Shown here piece after piece: positions 26,491-35,160 of a stretch of DNA of 64,000 bases; position 1 is the stretch's first letter; each line of letters opens with the position of its first letter. The notes below the pieces were generated by a model. It was not told the origin of the DNA and did not search any database. It saw only the letters and a list, made by a program, of their open reading frames with translations. The stretch is taken from the NCBI GenBank assembly GCA_002841625.1, contig PHAG01000003.1, positions 124,001 through 188,000 of the forward strand, read 5' to 3'. The position numbers and the translations under genes are program-made. Origin of the DNA: Firmicutes bacterium HGW-Firmicutes-1 (GTDB lineage: Bacteria > Bacillota > Clostridia > Lachnospirales > Vallitaleaceae).

Positions 26491-27105
26491 CTAACTGCTG
26501 TGTCTTTTGATAATTTTAAGCCTTGTAAATTCTTCTCGTTCCTTTTCTTCTAAGGCATTTTGTATATCTTTTGTTAATTTCTCATAACGTGGAATCATAA
26601 TATTTGTTAAGGCATTGGCTCTTTTTTGAGTTCTCTTAATATTGATTGCCAATCTATAAATAGCATTTTCAAACTCAGCCAAATCTATTGATAAATGCTT
26701 CACTTTTTCAAACTTATGATAGGCATCGTCCAAAGAAATGGTGGTTCTTGCAAATCCATACTGTGGTTTTAAAGACTCTTTGGGCATGCTCAACATTGGT
26801 ATTTCTACCCCCATTATACTTCGAACCTTTATTTCCACTCGATCTTCTTCCTCAACTGATTGTCCAATTTGTTCCACAGTATTAATACCAATAGCAATAT
26901 TTGCTTGTTGTAAGGCTTGATATGCCTGTCTAAAAGTGGTATCAATTTGAGCTTGAATTTCTTCAGCCTTAGCTATCAATGCCATCATTTCAGTAACCAA
27001 AATGGTTCTTTTTTTGTCTAATAAGTCATAGCCTTGTCTCGACAAGGCAAGTGTATTTTTTGCAACTATTAAATTACCCTTGGTTGGAAATAAAGTGTTT
27101 TCCAA
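26491..27105 (-). CDS. ntpD: V-type ATPase subunit D
   Basis: A 204-residue central-stalk subunit that rotates inside the A3B3 head. The N-terminus (PTKGNLIVAKNTLALSRQGY, then LLDKKRTILVTEM) is the conserved start of the long coiled coil; the C-terminal helix runs to the end (RYEKLTKDIQNALEEKER). The start is TTG at 27105, about ten bases after GGAAAG; no in-frame ATG fits the family's N-terminus. It follows ntpB by 42 bases. Confidence 0.92.
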   Translation of the reverse strand: MENTLFPTKGNLIVAKNTLALSRQGYDLLDKKRTILVTEMMALIAKAEEIQAQIDTTFRQAYQALQQANIAIGINTVEQIGQSVEEEDRVEIKVRSIMGVEIPMLSMPKESLKPQYGFARTTISLDDAYHKFEKVKHLSIDLAEFENAIYRLAINIKRTQKRANALTNIMIPRYEKLTKDIQNALEEKEREEFTRLKIIKRHSS

Positions 27106-27147
27106 AATGCATCACTTTCCTTTTTATAACGGATTGGGTTAGTTCAT

Positions 27148-28527
27148 TTAAGCTTTGGGTTTATAATATTTATCAAGCACTTCCTCACCCATTCGGTCTA
27201 GCTCTTCTCTTGGTAAGAGTCCTAACAACTCCCAACCAATGTCTAAGGTACCATCCATAATTCTATTCTCATCTTTTGTTTGAGCTACAAATCTTTCCTC
27301 AAAATTTCTGCCAAAAGTCATATAGCGTTTATCCATTTCAGATAATTCATCTTCCCCGATAACGGATGCCAATGCCTTTACTTCCTGTACATGGGCATAA
27401 GAAGCAAAAAGTTGATTCGCGATTTGCGGATGATCATCTCTTGTAAATCCATGACCTATACCATCCTTCATAAGCCTCGACAAAGAAGGCAATACGATAA
27501 TCGGTGGGTAAACACCTTTTTGATGTAATCCTCTGTCTAGAACAATCTGTCCTTCTGTAATATATCCTGTTAAATCAGGAATAGGATGCGTAATATCATC
27601 ATTTGGCATAGTGAGTATTGGTATTTGTGTAATAGAGCCTTCTCTATCCTTTAACATACCTGCACGCTCATATAAAGAAGCTAAATCACTATACATATAA
27701 CCTGGAAAGCCTTTTCTACTAGGAATTTCTCCTTTTGAGGACGAAATTTCTCTAAGAGCCTCACAGTAAGAAGTCATATCCGTTAAAATAACCAAAACAT
27801 GCATATTATGTTCAAAAGCTAAATATTCTGCAGTTGTAAGAGCACATCTAGGTGTAACAATTCTTTCAACTACTGGATCATTTGCTAGATTTAAAAACAT
27901 AACAACCTTTTGTAAAACTCCACTTTCTTGAAAGCTTCTTTTAAAGAAGTCTGCAACGTCGTTTTTAACTCCCATAGCAGCAAAAACGATGGCAAAATCT
28001 TTATGCTCATCAGAAGAAAGTTGGGCTTGTTTTACAATTTGAACAGCCAATTGATCATGTGGCAAACCATTACCTGAAAAAACAGGTAGCTTCTGTCCAC
28101 GTATCAGTGTCGTTAATCCATCTATAGCAGAGATTCCTGTCTGTATATAATTTCTTGGATATTTTCTGGAAATTGGATTAATGGGATTTCCATTTACATC
28201 CCAGTAAACATTTGCCATAATATCGCCTAATCCATCAATAGGCCTTCCAAGTCCATCCATTGTACGTCCAAGTAACTCTTTTGATAGCCCCATTTCTAAA
28301 GCTTTTCCAACAAATCGTGTGCGAGTATTAGAACTAGACATACCTGTGGTGCCTTCAAAAACTTGTATAACGGCAATATCATCTTTGATTTCGATGACTC
28401 TACCTGCTCTTCTTTCACCATTTTCAAGGGTAATTTCAACCATCTCTTCATAAGAAGCGTCTTTAACACCTTGAACGATTACTAAGGATCCTGTAACTTC
28501 TTTGAGACCTAAATATTCAATATTCAT
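27148..28527 (-). CDS. ntpB: V-type ATPase subunit B
   Basis: A 459-residue regulatory nucleotide-binding subunit. It has no P-loop, as expected for B, but keeps the family blocks [18 protein letters not shown] and [20 protein letters not shown] and the C-terminal [10 protein letters not shown]. It alternates with A subunits in the catalytic hexamer. Its ATG shares one base with the ntpA stop (TGATG), indicating coupled translation at the 1:1 ratio the complex needs. Confidence 0.96.
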   Translation of the reverse strand: MNIEYLGLKEVTGSLVIVQGVKDASYEEMVEITLENGERRAGRVIEIKDDIAVIQVFEGTTGMSSSNTRTRFVGKALEMGLSKELLGRTMDGLGRPIDGLGDIMANVYWDVNGNPINPISRKYPRNYIQTGISAIDGLTTLIRGQKLPVFSGNGLPHDQLAVQIVKQAQLSSDEHKDFAIVFAAMGVKNDVADFFKRSFQESGVLQKVVMFLNLANDPVVERIVTPRCALTTAEYLAFEHNMHVLVILTDMTSYCEALREISSSKGEIPSRKGFPGYMYSDLASLYERAGMLKDREGSITQIPILTMPNDDITHPIPDLTGYITEGQIVLDRGLHQKGVYPPIIVLPSLSRLMKDGIGHGFTRDDHPQIANQLFASYAHVQEVKALASVIGEDELSEMDKRYMTFGRNFEERFVAQTKDENRIMDGTLDIGWELLGLLPREELDRMGEEVLDKYYKPKA

Positions 28528-30314
28528 CAGCTCTTCATCCTTTCGAAGCTTCTGTAACTTTCAATTAAACCATTACATAAGTCATCAATTTTAACATAAA
28601 GCGTATCAAAAGCTTCTAAATGTTCGTTGTCAAAATTATATTTCATTTTTACAAGTTCATCAAAAATACCAGTTTTTCTAAGCTGAGATACTGGAATACC
28701 TTTCATTAATAAATTTGCACCTTGTTCATGTAGGTATAAAATTGCTTGCATCATTTTAAATTGTTTTTCTAATGGTACAAAAGTATCCACATCATGAAAA
28801 GCATTTTGTTGTAAAAATCCTGTCCTAATTAGTTTAGATGTTTCTAATACTAATTTTTGCTCTTCAGGTAAAATATCTGCACCAATGAGCTTAACAATTT
28901 CCATGAGTTTGCTTTCTTCCTGTAATAGTCTTGCTATTTCATTTCTTACCTTGAAAAATTCAGGTGAAACTTGTTTTTCATACCAAGCTTCTAAATCATC
29001 TGTATATTCACTATAACTATTCAACCAGTTAATCGCTGGATAGTGCCTTGAGTAAGCCAATTGTCGATCAAGTGCCCAAAAGCACCTTACAAATCTCTTT
29101 GTATTCTGTGTAACAGGCTCCGAAAAGTCTCCACCTTGAGGAGATACTGCTCCGATAATGCTTACAGAACCTTCTGATTGGTTTAAGTTATCAACATATC
29201 CCGCTCTTTCATAAAATTGTGATAATCTAGATGGTAAGTATGCTGGGAACCCTTCCTCAGCTGGCATTTCTTCAAGTCTACCCGAGATTTCTCTTAGGGC
29301 TTCTGCCCAACGTGATGTTGAGTCTGCCATAACAGCCACATGATAGCCCATATCTCTAAAATATTCAGCAATTGTAATCCCTGTATAGATAGAAGCTTCA
29401 CGAGCAGCTACTGGCATGTTTGAGGTATTAGCTATGAGAACGGTTCTGTCCATTAAGGGTTTCCCTGATTTCGGGTCAATGAGCTTTGGAAAATCTTCAA
29501 GTACTTCCGTAATTTCATTTCCTCTTTCACCACACCCAATATAAACAATGATATCCGCATCGCTCCATTTTGCTAACTGATGCTGCGTCATTGTCTTACC
29601 TGTACCAAAACCACCAGGTACAGCAGCTGTACCCCCTTTGGCTATAGGAAACAGTGTATCAATAATACGTTGTCCTGTTACTAAGGGTTTATCTAATCTT
29701 CTTCTATGTGCGAAGGGTCTTGGCTTTCTTACTGGCCACAGTTGAAAAAGCTTCAAATCAATAACCTCATCAAATTGGTTTTTAATTTTTACGATAACAT
29801 CTTGAACTGCATAAGATCCATTTTCAGCAGCAAAAATAACTGTACCTTCTACACCAGGCTTAACCATAATTCTATGTTGTACTAGGTCAGTTTCTTGTAC
29901 CAGAGCATAAATATGTCCACCCTGAACTTGATCTCCTTCATGTACTACTATGTCAACATCCCATTTTTTATCTAAATCCAAGGATTCTGTGTCCAATCCT
30001 CTACTAATAAATGATCCTGATTTTTCTTCAATTTTCTTAAGTGGTCTTTGAATCCCATCAAAAACACCACCTATAATGCCTGGCCCTAATTGTAAGGACA
30101 AAGGTTCTCCACTCGAATAAACAGGTTCCCCAACTTTTAATCCAGTGGTTGACTCATATACTTGAACAATAACATTTTCATTTTCTAGGCTGATAACTTC
30201 ACCAATCAATTTCTCATTGCCTACTAAAACCATTTCAAGCATTTTAAATTGATTGCTACCTCTCACTGTTATAACTGGTCCGTTAACGCCTGCGATTTTT
30301 CCTTTTTGTTCCAC
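28527..30314 (-). CDS. ntpA: V-type ATPase catalytic subunit A
   Basis: About 595 residues. It binds and hydrolyses or makes ATP. The Walker A loop is [14 protein letters not shown], near residue 230, followed by the conserved [12 protein letters not shown]. The Walker B and catalytic region contains [17 protein letters not shown]. The A-specific non-homologous insert is present (about 110-200). GTG 30314 is favoured, seven bases after AAGAAGGT; GTG 30320 is too close to that site. Ion specificity cannot be read from this subunit. Confidence 0.96.
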   Translation of the reverse strand: MEQKGKIAGVNGPVITVRGSNQFKMLEMVLVGNEKLIGEVISLENENVIVQVYESTTGLKVGEPVYSSGEPLSLQLGPGIIGGVFDGIQRPLKKIEEKSGSFISRGLDTESLDLDKKWDVDIVVHEGDQVQGGHIYALVQETDLVQHRIMVKPGVEGTVIFAAENGSYAVQDVIVKIKNQFDEVIDLKLFQLWPVRKPRPFAHRRRLDKPLVTGQRIIDTLFPIAKGGTAAVPGGFGTGKTMTQHQLAKWSDADIIVYIGCGERGNEITEVLEDFPKLIDPKSGKPLMDRTVLIANTSNMPVAAREASIYTGITIAEYFRDMGYHVAVMADSTSRWAEALREISGRLEEMPAEEGFPAYLPSRLSQFYERAGYVDNLNQSEGSVSIIGAVSPQGGDFSEPVTQNTKRFVRCFWALDRQLAYSRHYPAINWLNSYSEYTDDLEAWYEKQVSPEFFKVRNEIARLLQEESKLMEIVKLIGADILPEEQKLVLETSKLIRTGFLQQNAFHDVDTFVPLEKQFKMMQAILYLHEQGANLLMKGIPVSQLRKTGIFDELVKMKYNFDNEHLEAFDTLYVKIDDLCNGLIESYRSFERMKS

Positions 30315-30341
30315 ATTCACACCTTCTTTGTTTCATACTTT

Positions 30342-30941
30342 TTACATTTCCACTTGAATTTGACAACGCTGCAAAAATGATGGTTTTTGATCTTCTAATC
30401 TCTTTGCATAAGAGTCATCAATAAATAACCGCTTGGTTTTATTCATAACCTTGCAACCCCCAAGCATTTCAATGTTTTTATTTTCTATCTTAATTTGTTC
30501 AGTAAATATCTCTTTTAATCGCTCAAGAAATTGTTCATCAGAGTAGCTAATGATGATCTCAATCTCTCCTTGTCCAATTGCTTCAATATTTTTTTTAATT
30601 GTATCAACTAGCTCATCAAAGTAACCTTCACTTTGCGTATGCGTTTTTAATTTTTCTTTAGCAGACTGAAAAACAGTATGAATAACTTCTGTTCTTTTGT
30701 TTAATAATTTCATTTTATTATCCATAATTACCTTAGACATGATTTCATTTTTTTCTTTATCTATTTTCTTCAAACTATTTTGGATAAGCGAATAGTTTTC
30801 AGTTAAGTACTCTGTCTGCCTTTTATCATATTCTATTTTATTAGCATGAATGATGTCTCCAAGCAACTCTTTTTTTTGAGCTGCGACATCCTTCATAATA
30901 TCATTTGCAAAGCGTTCTAATTTTTCTTCTATAATTCTCAT
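30342..30941 (-). CDS. ntpE: V-type ATPase subunit E
   Basis: 199 residues: a long N-terminal helix (about 1-110) rich in Lys and Glu, then a small alpha/beta C-terminal domain (EIIISYSDEQFLERL). It ends after IDDSYAKRLEDQ, matching peripheral stalk subunit E, which holds the head against the membrane stator with the G/H-type subunit. The start has GAGGTG upstream. It sits between the F and A subunit genes. Confidence 0.88.
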   Translation of the reverse strand: MRIIEEKLERFANDIMKDVAAQKKELLGDIIHANKIEYDKRQTEYLTENYSLIQNSLKKIDKEKNEIMSKVIMDNKMKLLNKRTEVIHTVFQSAKEKLKTHTQSEGYFDELVDTIKKNIEAIGQGEIEIIISYSDEQFLERLKEIFTEQIKIENKNIEMLGGCKVMNKTKRLFIDDSYAKRLEDQKPSFLQRCQIQVEM

Positions 30942-30951
30942 GATTTACACC

Positions 30952-31260
30952 TCATATCTTGAGTCCGATCGCTTCTCGAACATATTTAGTAATAGAATCA
31001 GGTGTTCTACCCGTTCCGTGTCTATCAGGTATTTCAACCACTAAAGGTATATGATAATTCAACTTAATATCACCAATAAGATCAGGAACCATCTTGCCTA
31101 ACTTTTCGGTAATCATTAACACACCCACTTCTTTGTCTACTAGCACCTTAGCAATGGCTTGTCTAACCTCTTCAAGTTCATGAACCACTACGCCTTCAAC
31201 GCCCGCAAGTCTAAAGCCTGTTCTTGTGTCAACATTATCGCTGATTAAGAACATTTTCAT
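30952..31260 (-). CDS. ntpG: V-type ATPase subunit F
   Basis: A 102-residue central stalk subunit with a Rossmann-like fold: MKMFLISDNVDTRTGFRLAG at the start, GVLMITEKLG in the middle, and the proline-rich loop PLVVEIPDRHGTGR near the C-terminus. It binds subunit D and helps regulate rotation. In the Enterococcus naming this is NtpG. It lies ten bases before ntpE. Confidence 0.92.
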   Translation of the reverse strand: MKMFLISDNVDTRTGFRLAGVEGVVVHELEEVRQAIAKVLVDKEVGVLMITEKLGKMVPDLIGDIKLNYHIPLVVEIPDRHGTGRTPDSITKYVREAIGLKI

Positions 31261-31281
31261 AAAATCACTCCTATTTTGTCA

Positions 31282-31707
31282 TTATTGACCTAAAATCATA
31301 ATAGATATAATTAATCCATAGATTGCAATACCTTCTGCAAGACCAACAAAGATTACTGTTTTACCAAGTAATTTTTCGTTTTCGCTAATTGCACCGATTG
31401 CTGCAGAACCTGAAACAGCTACTGCAATACCTGCACCTATTGATGCTAACCCTGTAGATAAAGCTGCCGCTAAATATCTAAACCCATCAATATTTGGTGT
31501 TCCTGCAAGCTCAGATCCTGCTGCTGATGCTGTTCCACCCCCAAATAAAGCCACTGCTGCTACAATCATAAGAACAAAAAAGGTTGATAAATTTACTCCT
31601 AAAAACTTTTTGACTCTATTCCCTTTTAATTCACGTTTAATACCATAGATTCCTACTCCGATCGTACTTAAAACCAATACAACTGCTAATACAATAATGA
31701 TTTGCAT
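31282..31707 (-). CDS. ntpK: V-type ATPase proteolipid subunit K
   Basis: The 141-residue rotor-ring subunit. It has four hydrophobic helices in two hairpins. Only the second hairpin carries the ion-binding carboxylate (GLAEGIAIYG); the first (MQIIIVLAVVLVLST and the LMIVAAVALFG region) has none, a pattern shared by many V-type proteolipids. A small Gly/Ala-rich loop (GGGTASAAGSELAG) joins the halves. I do not see a clear sodium ligand set, so proton against sodium coupling is left open. Confidence 0.9.
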   Translation of the reverse strand: MQIIIVLAVVLVLSTIGVGIYGIKRELKGNRVKKFLGVNLSTFFVLMIVAAVALFGGGTASAAGSELAGTPNIDGFRYLAAALSTGLASIGAGIAVAVSGSAAIGAISENEKLLGKTVIFVGLAEGIAIYGLIISIMILGQ

Positions 31708-31774
31708 TTACTTTTCCTCCTTGATATCTTAAGTCTTTCATTTTTAATTTTTATGTTGTTCAAATTTCTTTTTC

Positions 31775-33703
31775 TTAGATTTTCTTTATAGCTAAAAAGG
31801 GTTTGAATTCACTTCCTTCACCTTCAAAAAATCTACTAAATAGTTCATAATATTCAAGCCTTAATCCTTGTATCCCTACAATTAAACCTTCTAGCGCAAT
31901 GATTAGAATATTACCAAATACCATGACAGCGAATTTTCCTGGTCCTCCCGCTGCCTCTGCAACCATATCAGATAACATATGAAAAGCAATGATTAGTCCG
32001 ACGTGATTTAAAGCAAAAGCCCCAATTCTCATAAAGGAAATGGTGTTACTTAGTATAGCTAATATTGTTTCTATGAGTTCAAATATGGATTCTATGAAAA
32101 ATCCCGTTTTATCCTCAGGCAAAAATTCTTTTCTCGTTTTGAGAAATTTTTGCAGCGGATGAGACATTAAAATAATTGCAAAAGATAGTACAATCAATAA
32201 AATCGCCGGTACTACTGTAGTTTTTAGTGCCAATGCTTTGCTCAAAACCACAAACATAATAGAGAAATAAGCAACAATGCCCACTACCCCATTTCTGTCA
32301 AAAAGCAATCGACCCATATCCTTTTTCTTTATGGCATTTATAACATTTAACACCATAGCAATTACTAAAAGCAATGCTCCAAATCCAATAGCGATAATTA
32401 GTATTGGTATTTTGTGATCCATTGGATTAATCATTGGTATGAAAGGCAATGTATGCCGTAAAAACTCTTCGTTTCCAAACAAAGATCCATAAAACAAACC
32501 TGAAATCATAGAACAAACCCCTAAGTAAATAGCTATATGTCCTAACGCAGATCCTGATTTTTTATATATATAATAACCTAATAGGGCGATCACTAGACCC
32601 TGACCCAAATCACCAAACATTACTCCAAACATAAACAAATAGGTTATCCCAACAAATACTGTAGGGTCAATTTCATGATAAGAAGGAATACCGTACATAG
32701 ATACCAAAGCCTCAAAAGGTTTGAAAAATCGATTGTTCTTAAGCTTGGTAGGTGGTTTCAACCTCTTAACTGTTTCTTCCTCTTCTACTAAAAAGGAATA
32801 TGCATCTGATGTCTTCATTTGTTTCACAAAAGCATCTAGATGGCTATGTGGAATCCATCCTGTAATATAAAAGGTTTCTTGTGAATGTACCGCATAATTA
32901 CGTACAGTAAAAATATGATTCAGTTTAGCTATAATCCCATATAGTTTGGAAATTCTCAACTGATGATTTTGATTAAAGATATCAATCTTTTCATTAACCT
33001 GATTCAGTTCCTCCCTTAACGTCATTAGATCACTCTCAATGCCTTGGAGTGCTTCTTTAGGGTGGCCTTGCACCTCATCAGAAATCCTAATTCTAGTAAA
33101 ATATAAGGAAGCAAACAAGCTATCAATTTCACCTCTAACCATATTAGGCATAAAATACATGAGAAAGACATCATCAGCTTCTCTAAACACCTCAATTACA
33201 ATAAGATCTAAATTATCATTATACTGTAAAATACGTTGAAAGGATTCTTTTGGCATTTTCCCAAATCTAAATTTCATATAATCTAGCTCAAATAATTTAT
33301 CAACTTCAACATCAAGATTTTGAATTGGTATGATTTGTTTCTTGATTTGTTCCTTATGTTCTACTCTTGCTTCTAAAGCTCTTTTTCTTTGAATTAAGCT
33401 ATCAAAAACTTCAATATGTTCATCAAGGTCTGCCTCAACTGTCTCAAAGTCCAAAGAATCATGAACATCTTCATCAATGGAAGTTATATTAATATTCAAA
33501 TCCTTACATAGTACTGATGCTTTTTTCAACAACACATCATATGGATTATATACGTCAAAAGGCATCAAACCTTTTACAGAATCTAATATCGAAAAAGCTT
33601 TAACCAGTTGAATCTCGAATGGTGTGATATTGTTCATTACAAAAGCATCGATTTCCTTTAGCGGTCCTGCGACGTTAATAAAGTACATTTTTTCTACAGC
33701 CAC
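31775..33703 (-). CDS. ntpI: V-type ATPase subunit I (a subunit)
   Basis: 642 residues: a cytoplasmic N-terminal half (1-330) with long coiled-coil segments, and a membrane half (about 340-630) with seven to eight helices that forms the ion half-channels against the K ring. Conserved motifs include FGVMFGDLGQGL near residue 360 and SNTISFMRIGAFALNHVGL near 560, the latter holding the essential Arg. The start is GTG 33703, seven bases after GGAGG. Confidence 0.94.
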   Translation of the reverse strand: MAVEKMYFINVAGPLKEIDAFVMNNITPFEIQLVKAFSILDSVKGLMPFDVYNPYDVLLKKASVLCKDLNINITSIDEDVHDSLDFETVEADLDEHIEVFDSLIQRKRALEARVEHKEQIKKQIIPIQNLDVEVDKLFELDYMKFRFGKMPKESFQRILQYNDNLDLIVIEVFREADDVFLMYFMPNMVRGEIDSLFASLYFTRIRISDEVQGHPKEALQGIESDLMTLREELNQVNEKIDIFNQNHQLRISKLYGIIAKLNHIFTVRNYAVHSQETFYITGWIPHSHLDAFVKQMKTSDAYSFLVEEEETVKRLKPPTKLKNNRFFKPFEALVSMYGIPSYHEIDPTVFVGITYLFMFGVMFGDLGQGLVIALLGYYIYKKSGSALGHIAIYLGVCSMISGLFYGSLFGNEEFLRHTLPFIPMINPMDHKIPILIIAIGFGALLLVIAMVLNVINAIKKKDMGRLLFDRNGVVGIVAYFSIMFVVLSKALALKTTVVPAILLIVLSFAIILMSHPLQKFLKTRKEFLPEDKTGFFIESIFELIETILAILSNTISFMRIGAFALNHVGLIIAFHMLSDMVAEAAGGPGKFAVMVFGNILIIALEGLIVGIQGLRLEYYELFSRFFEGEGSEFKPFLAIKKI

Positions 33704-33718
33704 TATTTAACCTCCTTT

Positions 33719-34762
33719 CTATAATTTATGCCCAATCAATTGTTTTCTGATCTCATCAGGTGACACTTGGTAACGTACGCCCTCAATAATAGCAATGATA
33801 TTATCAATTTCCATCTCTTTTATTACAATATATCCAACAATAGGTGCTAGCGAGTATGGAAAACTCTGTATGTTTTTGTACTGTACCTTTAACAAATACT
33901 TGATAAACTCATGTTCCCATTGATTAGGATCATTGCCTATATAATTTTCATAATAGGTTGTTTGGACGATTTCAATAACTTCTTGACTATTGTTTGCTTC
34001 GACCATCTTAATCAATTCTTGTTTGTTTAATTTAAAGGATAACGGAATTAAATAACGATAAAGTATTTCCTTATTAAGATCATAGTATTTTTTACCTCTA
34101 TAGATCCATAGAATATTCCTCAAATCAGCTTCTGCTCCAATAATCGAACCAACGATCTCACGGTCCTTACCCTTAACTTCTTTGCTAAGCTGACTCTTTA
34201 ATTTATTATAGTAATACATATCTAAAGCCATTTCTGCAGAAAACAAATCAATATGAGTTTCATCAAGTAACAATGGTTTTAAGATATCATAAAAATTCGT
34301 TCCTTTAACGCTTTGTACCAGCTCACCCACTGTTTTAGCCTTTAACGTTTCATTAAAATTGATTTTACTATACTTGCTAATAAAAAGTGTTAGTTTATCA
34401 ATTTCTTCAAGTTGTTTACCCATTTGAAGCGTTCTTAACATTTTTTTTAAATCTTCAATCTCTTGCTTCCTATATACATACCGATAAATTAATTTGTCGT
34501 TTCCTTTTAGATATCTTGCGATTTTTAAAGAGTCAGAAATTTCAGCTCTATATAGGAGCATTTCGAGATTCCCTCTATGAATGTTTTTTTCATTCAAGTC
34601 CTTTAAGCTTTCTCCATAATAGGTATTGCTTTTAAGGTAAGAAGCAACTTCTGAAACACTACCTTTAACCATCATATTTTTATAATCATCTTCTGAAAGC
34701 ATCTTACCTTTCATAGCTCTAATTTTAGAACTAAGATGACTATACTTAAAAATCTTTATCAT
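33719..34762 (-). CDS. ntpC: V-type ATPase subunit C (d subunit)
   Basis: About 347 residues, mostly helical, of the AC39/subunit C family that couples the central stalk to the K ring. The start is ATG 34762, five bases after AGAGGTG; a longer frame to 34786 overlaps the upstream gene and is rejected. Family features include the YSHLSSKIRAMKGKMLS opening and the repeated three-helix bundles. It begins just after the H/G-like gene stops. Confidence 0.9.
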   Translation of the reverse strand: MIKIFKYSHLSSKIRAMKGKMLSEDDYKNMMVKGSVSEVASYLKSNTYYGESLKDLNEKNIHRGNLEMLLYRAEISDSLKIARYLKGNDKLIYRYVYRKQEIEDLKKMLRTLQMGKQLEEIDKLTLFISKYSKINFNETLKAKTVGELVQSVKGTNFYDILKPLLLDETHIDLFSAEMALDMYYYNKLKSQLSKEVKGKDREIVGSIIGAEADLRNILWIYRGKKYYDLNKEILYRYLIPLSFKLNKQELIKMVEANNSQEVIEIVQTTYYENYIGNDPNQWEHEFIKYLLKVQYKNIQSFPYSLAPIVGYIVIKEMEIDNIIAIIEGVRYQVSPDEIRKQLIGHKL

Positions 34763-34766
34763 AAAA

Positions 34767-35078
34767 TCACCTCTTAAGAACGGCATCTACTAGGCTTACA
34801 GCCCATTCTTCACTCTTTTGTTCATATAACTTTTGAATGTCTTGCATTTTTGAAACACAAAAAGCTTCTTTCACTTGGGCTTCTTTTTTTACTTCATTTA
34901 TTTCTGCTTCCCTTATGGTATTTATCTTTTTGTTGGTATCCTGAAGTAAGGACTCTTTCATTTTTTTTAAGCTTTGTTCTAATTCATTTTTTCGATCTAA
35001 CTTCTCCTGCTCTGCACTGTCCATTACTTTTTGAGCTTGATTTTCAATATAGATAATCTTTTGAATCACTTCTTCCAA
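34767..35078 (-). CDS. V-type ATPase peripheral stalk subunit (G/H-like)
   Basis: 103 residues, almost entirely one charged helix (AEQEKLDRKNELEQSLKKMK), matching the G/H-type subunit that pairs with E in the peripheral stalk. The start is TTG 35078, about ten bases after AAAAGGAG; no in-frame ATG or GTG offers a better choice. It is the first gene of the operon, behind the promoter at 35124-35152. Identification rests on size, composition and position more than on conserved residues. Confidence 0.75.
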   Translation of the reverse strand: MEEVIQKIIYIENQAQKVMDSAEQEKLDRKNELEQSLKKMKESLLQDTNKKINTIREAEINEVKKEAQVKEAFCVSKMQDIQKLYEQKSEEWAVSLVDAVLKR

Positions 35079-35123
35079 GAATTTTCAACTCCTTTTACGG
35101 TTAGATTCTTTACACTATTTATT

Positions 35124-35152
35124 ATCATATCAAATTTCGACAATGAACTCAA
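35124..35152 (-). promoter_or_regulatory. Promoter of the V-ATPase operon
   Basis: On minus, TTGAGT (35147-35152) and TATGAT (35124-35129) are exactly 17 bases apart, with TG placed as an extended -10. Confidence 0.7.
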
Positions 35153-35160
35153 CAAAAATA

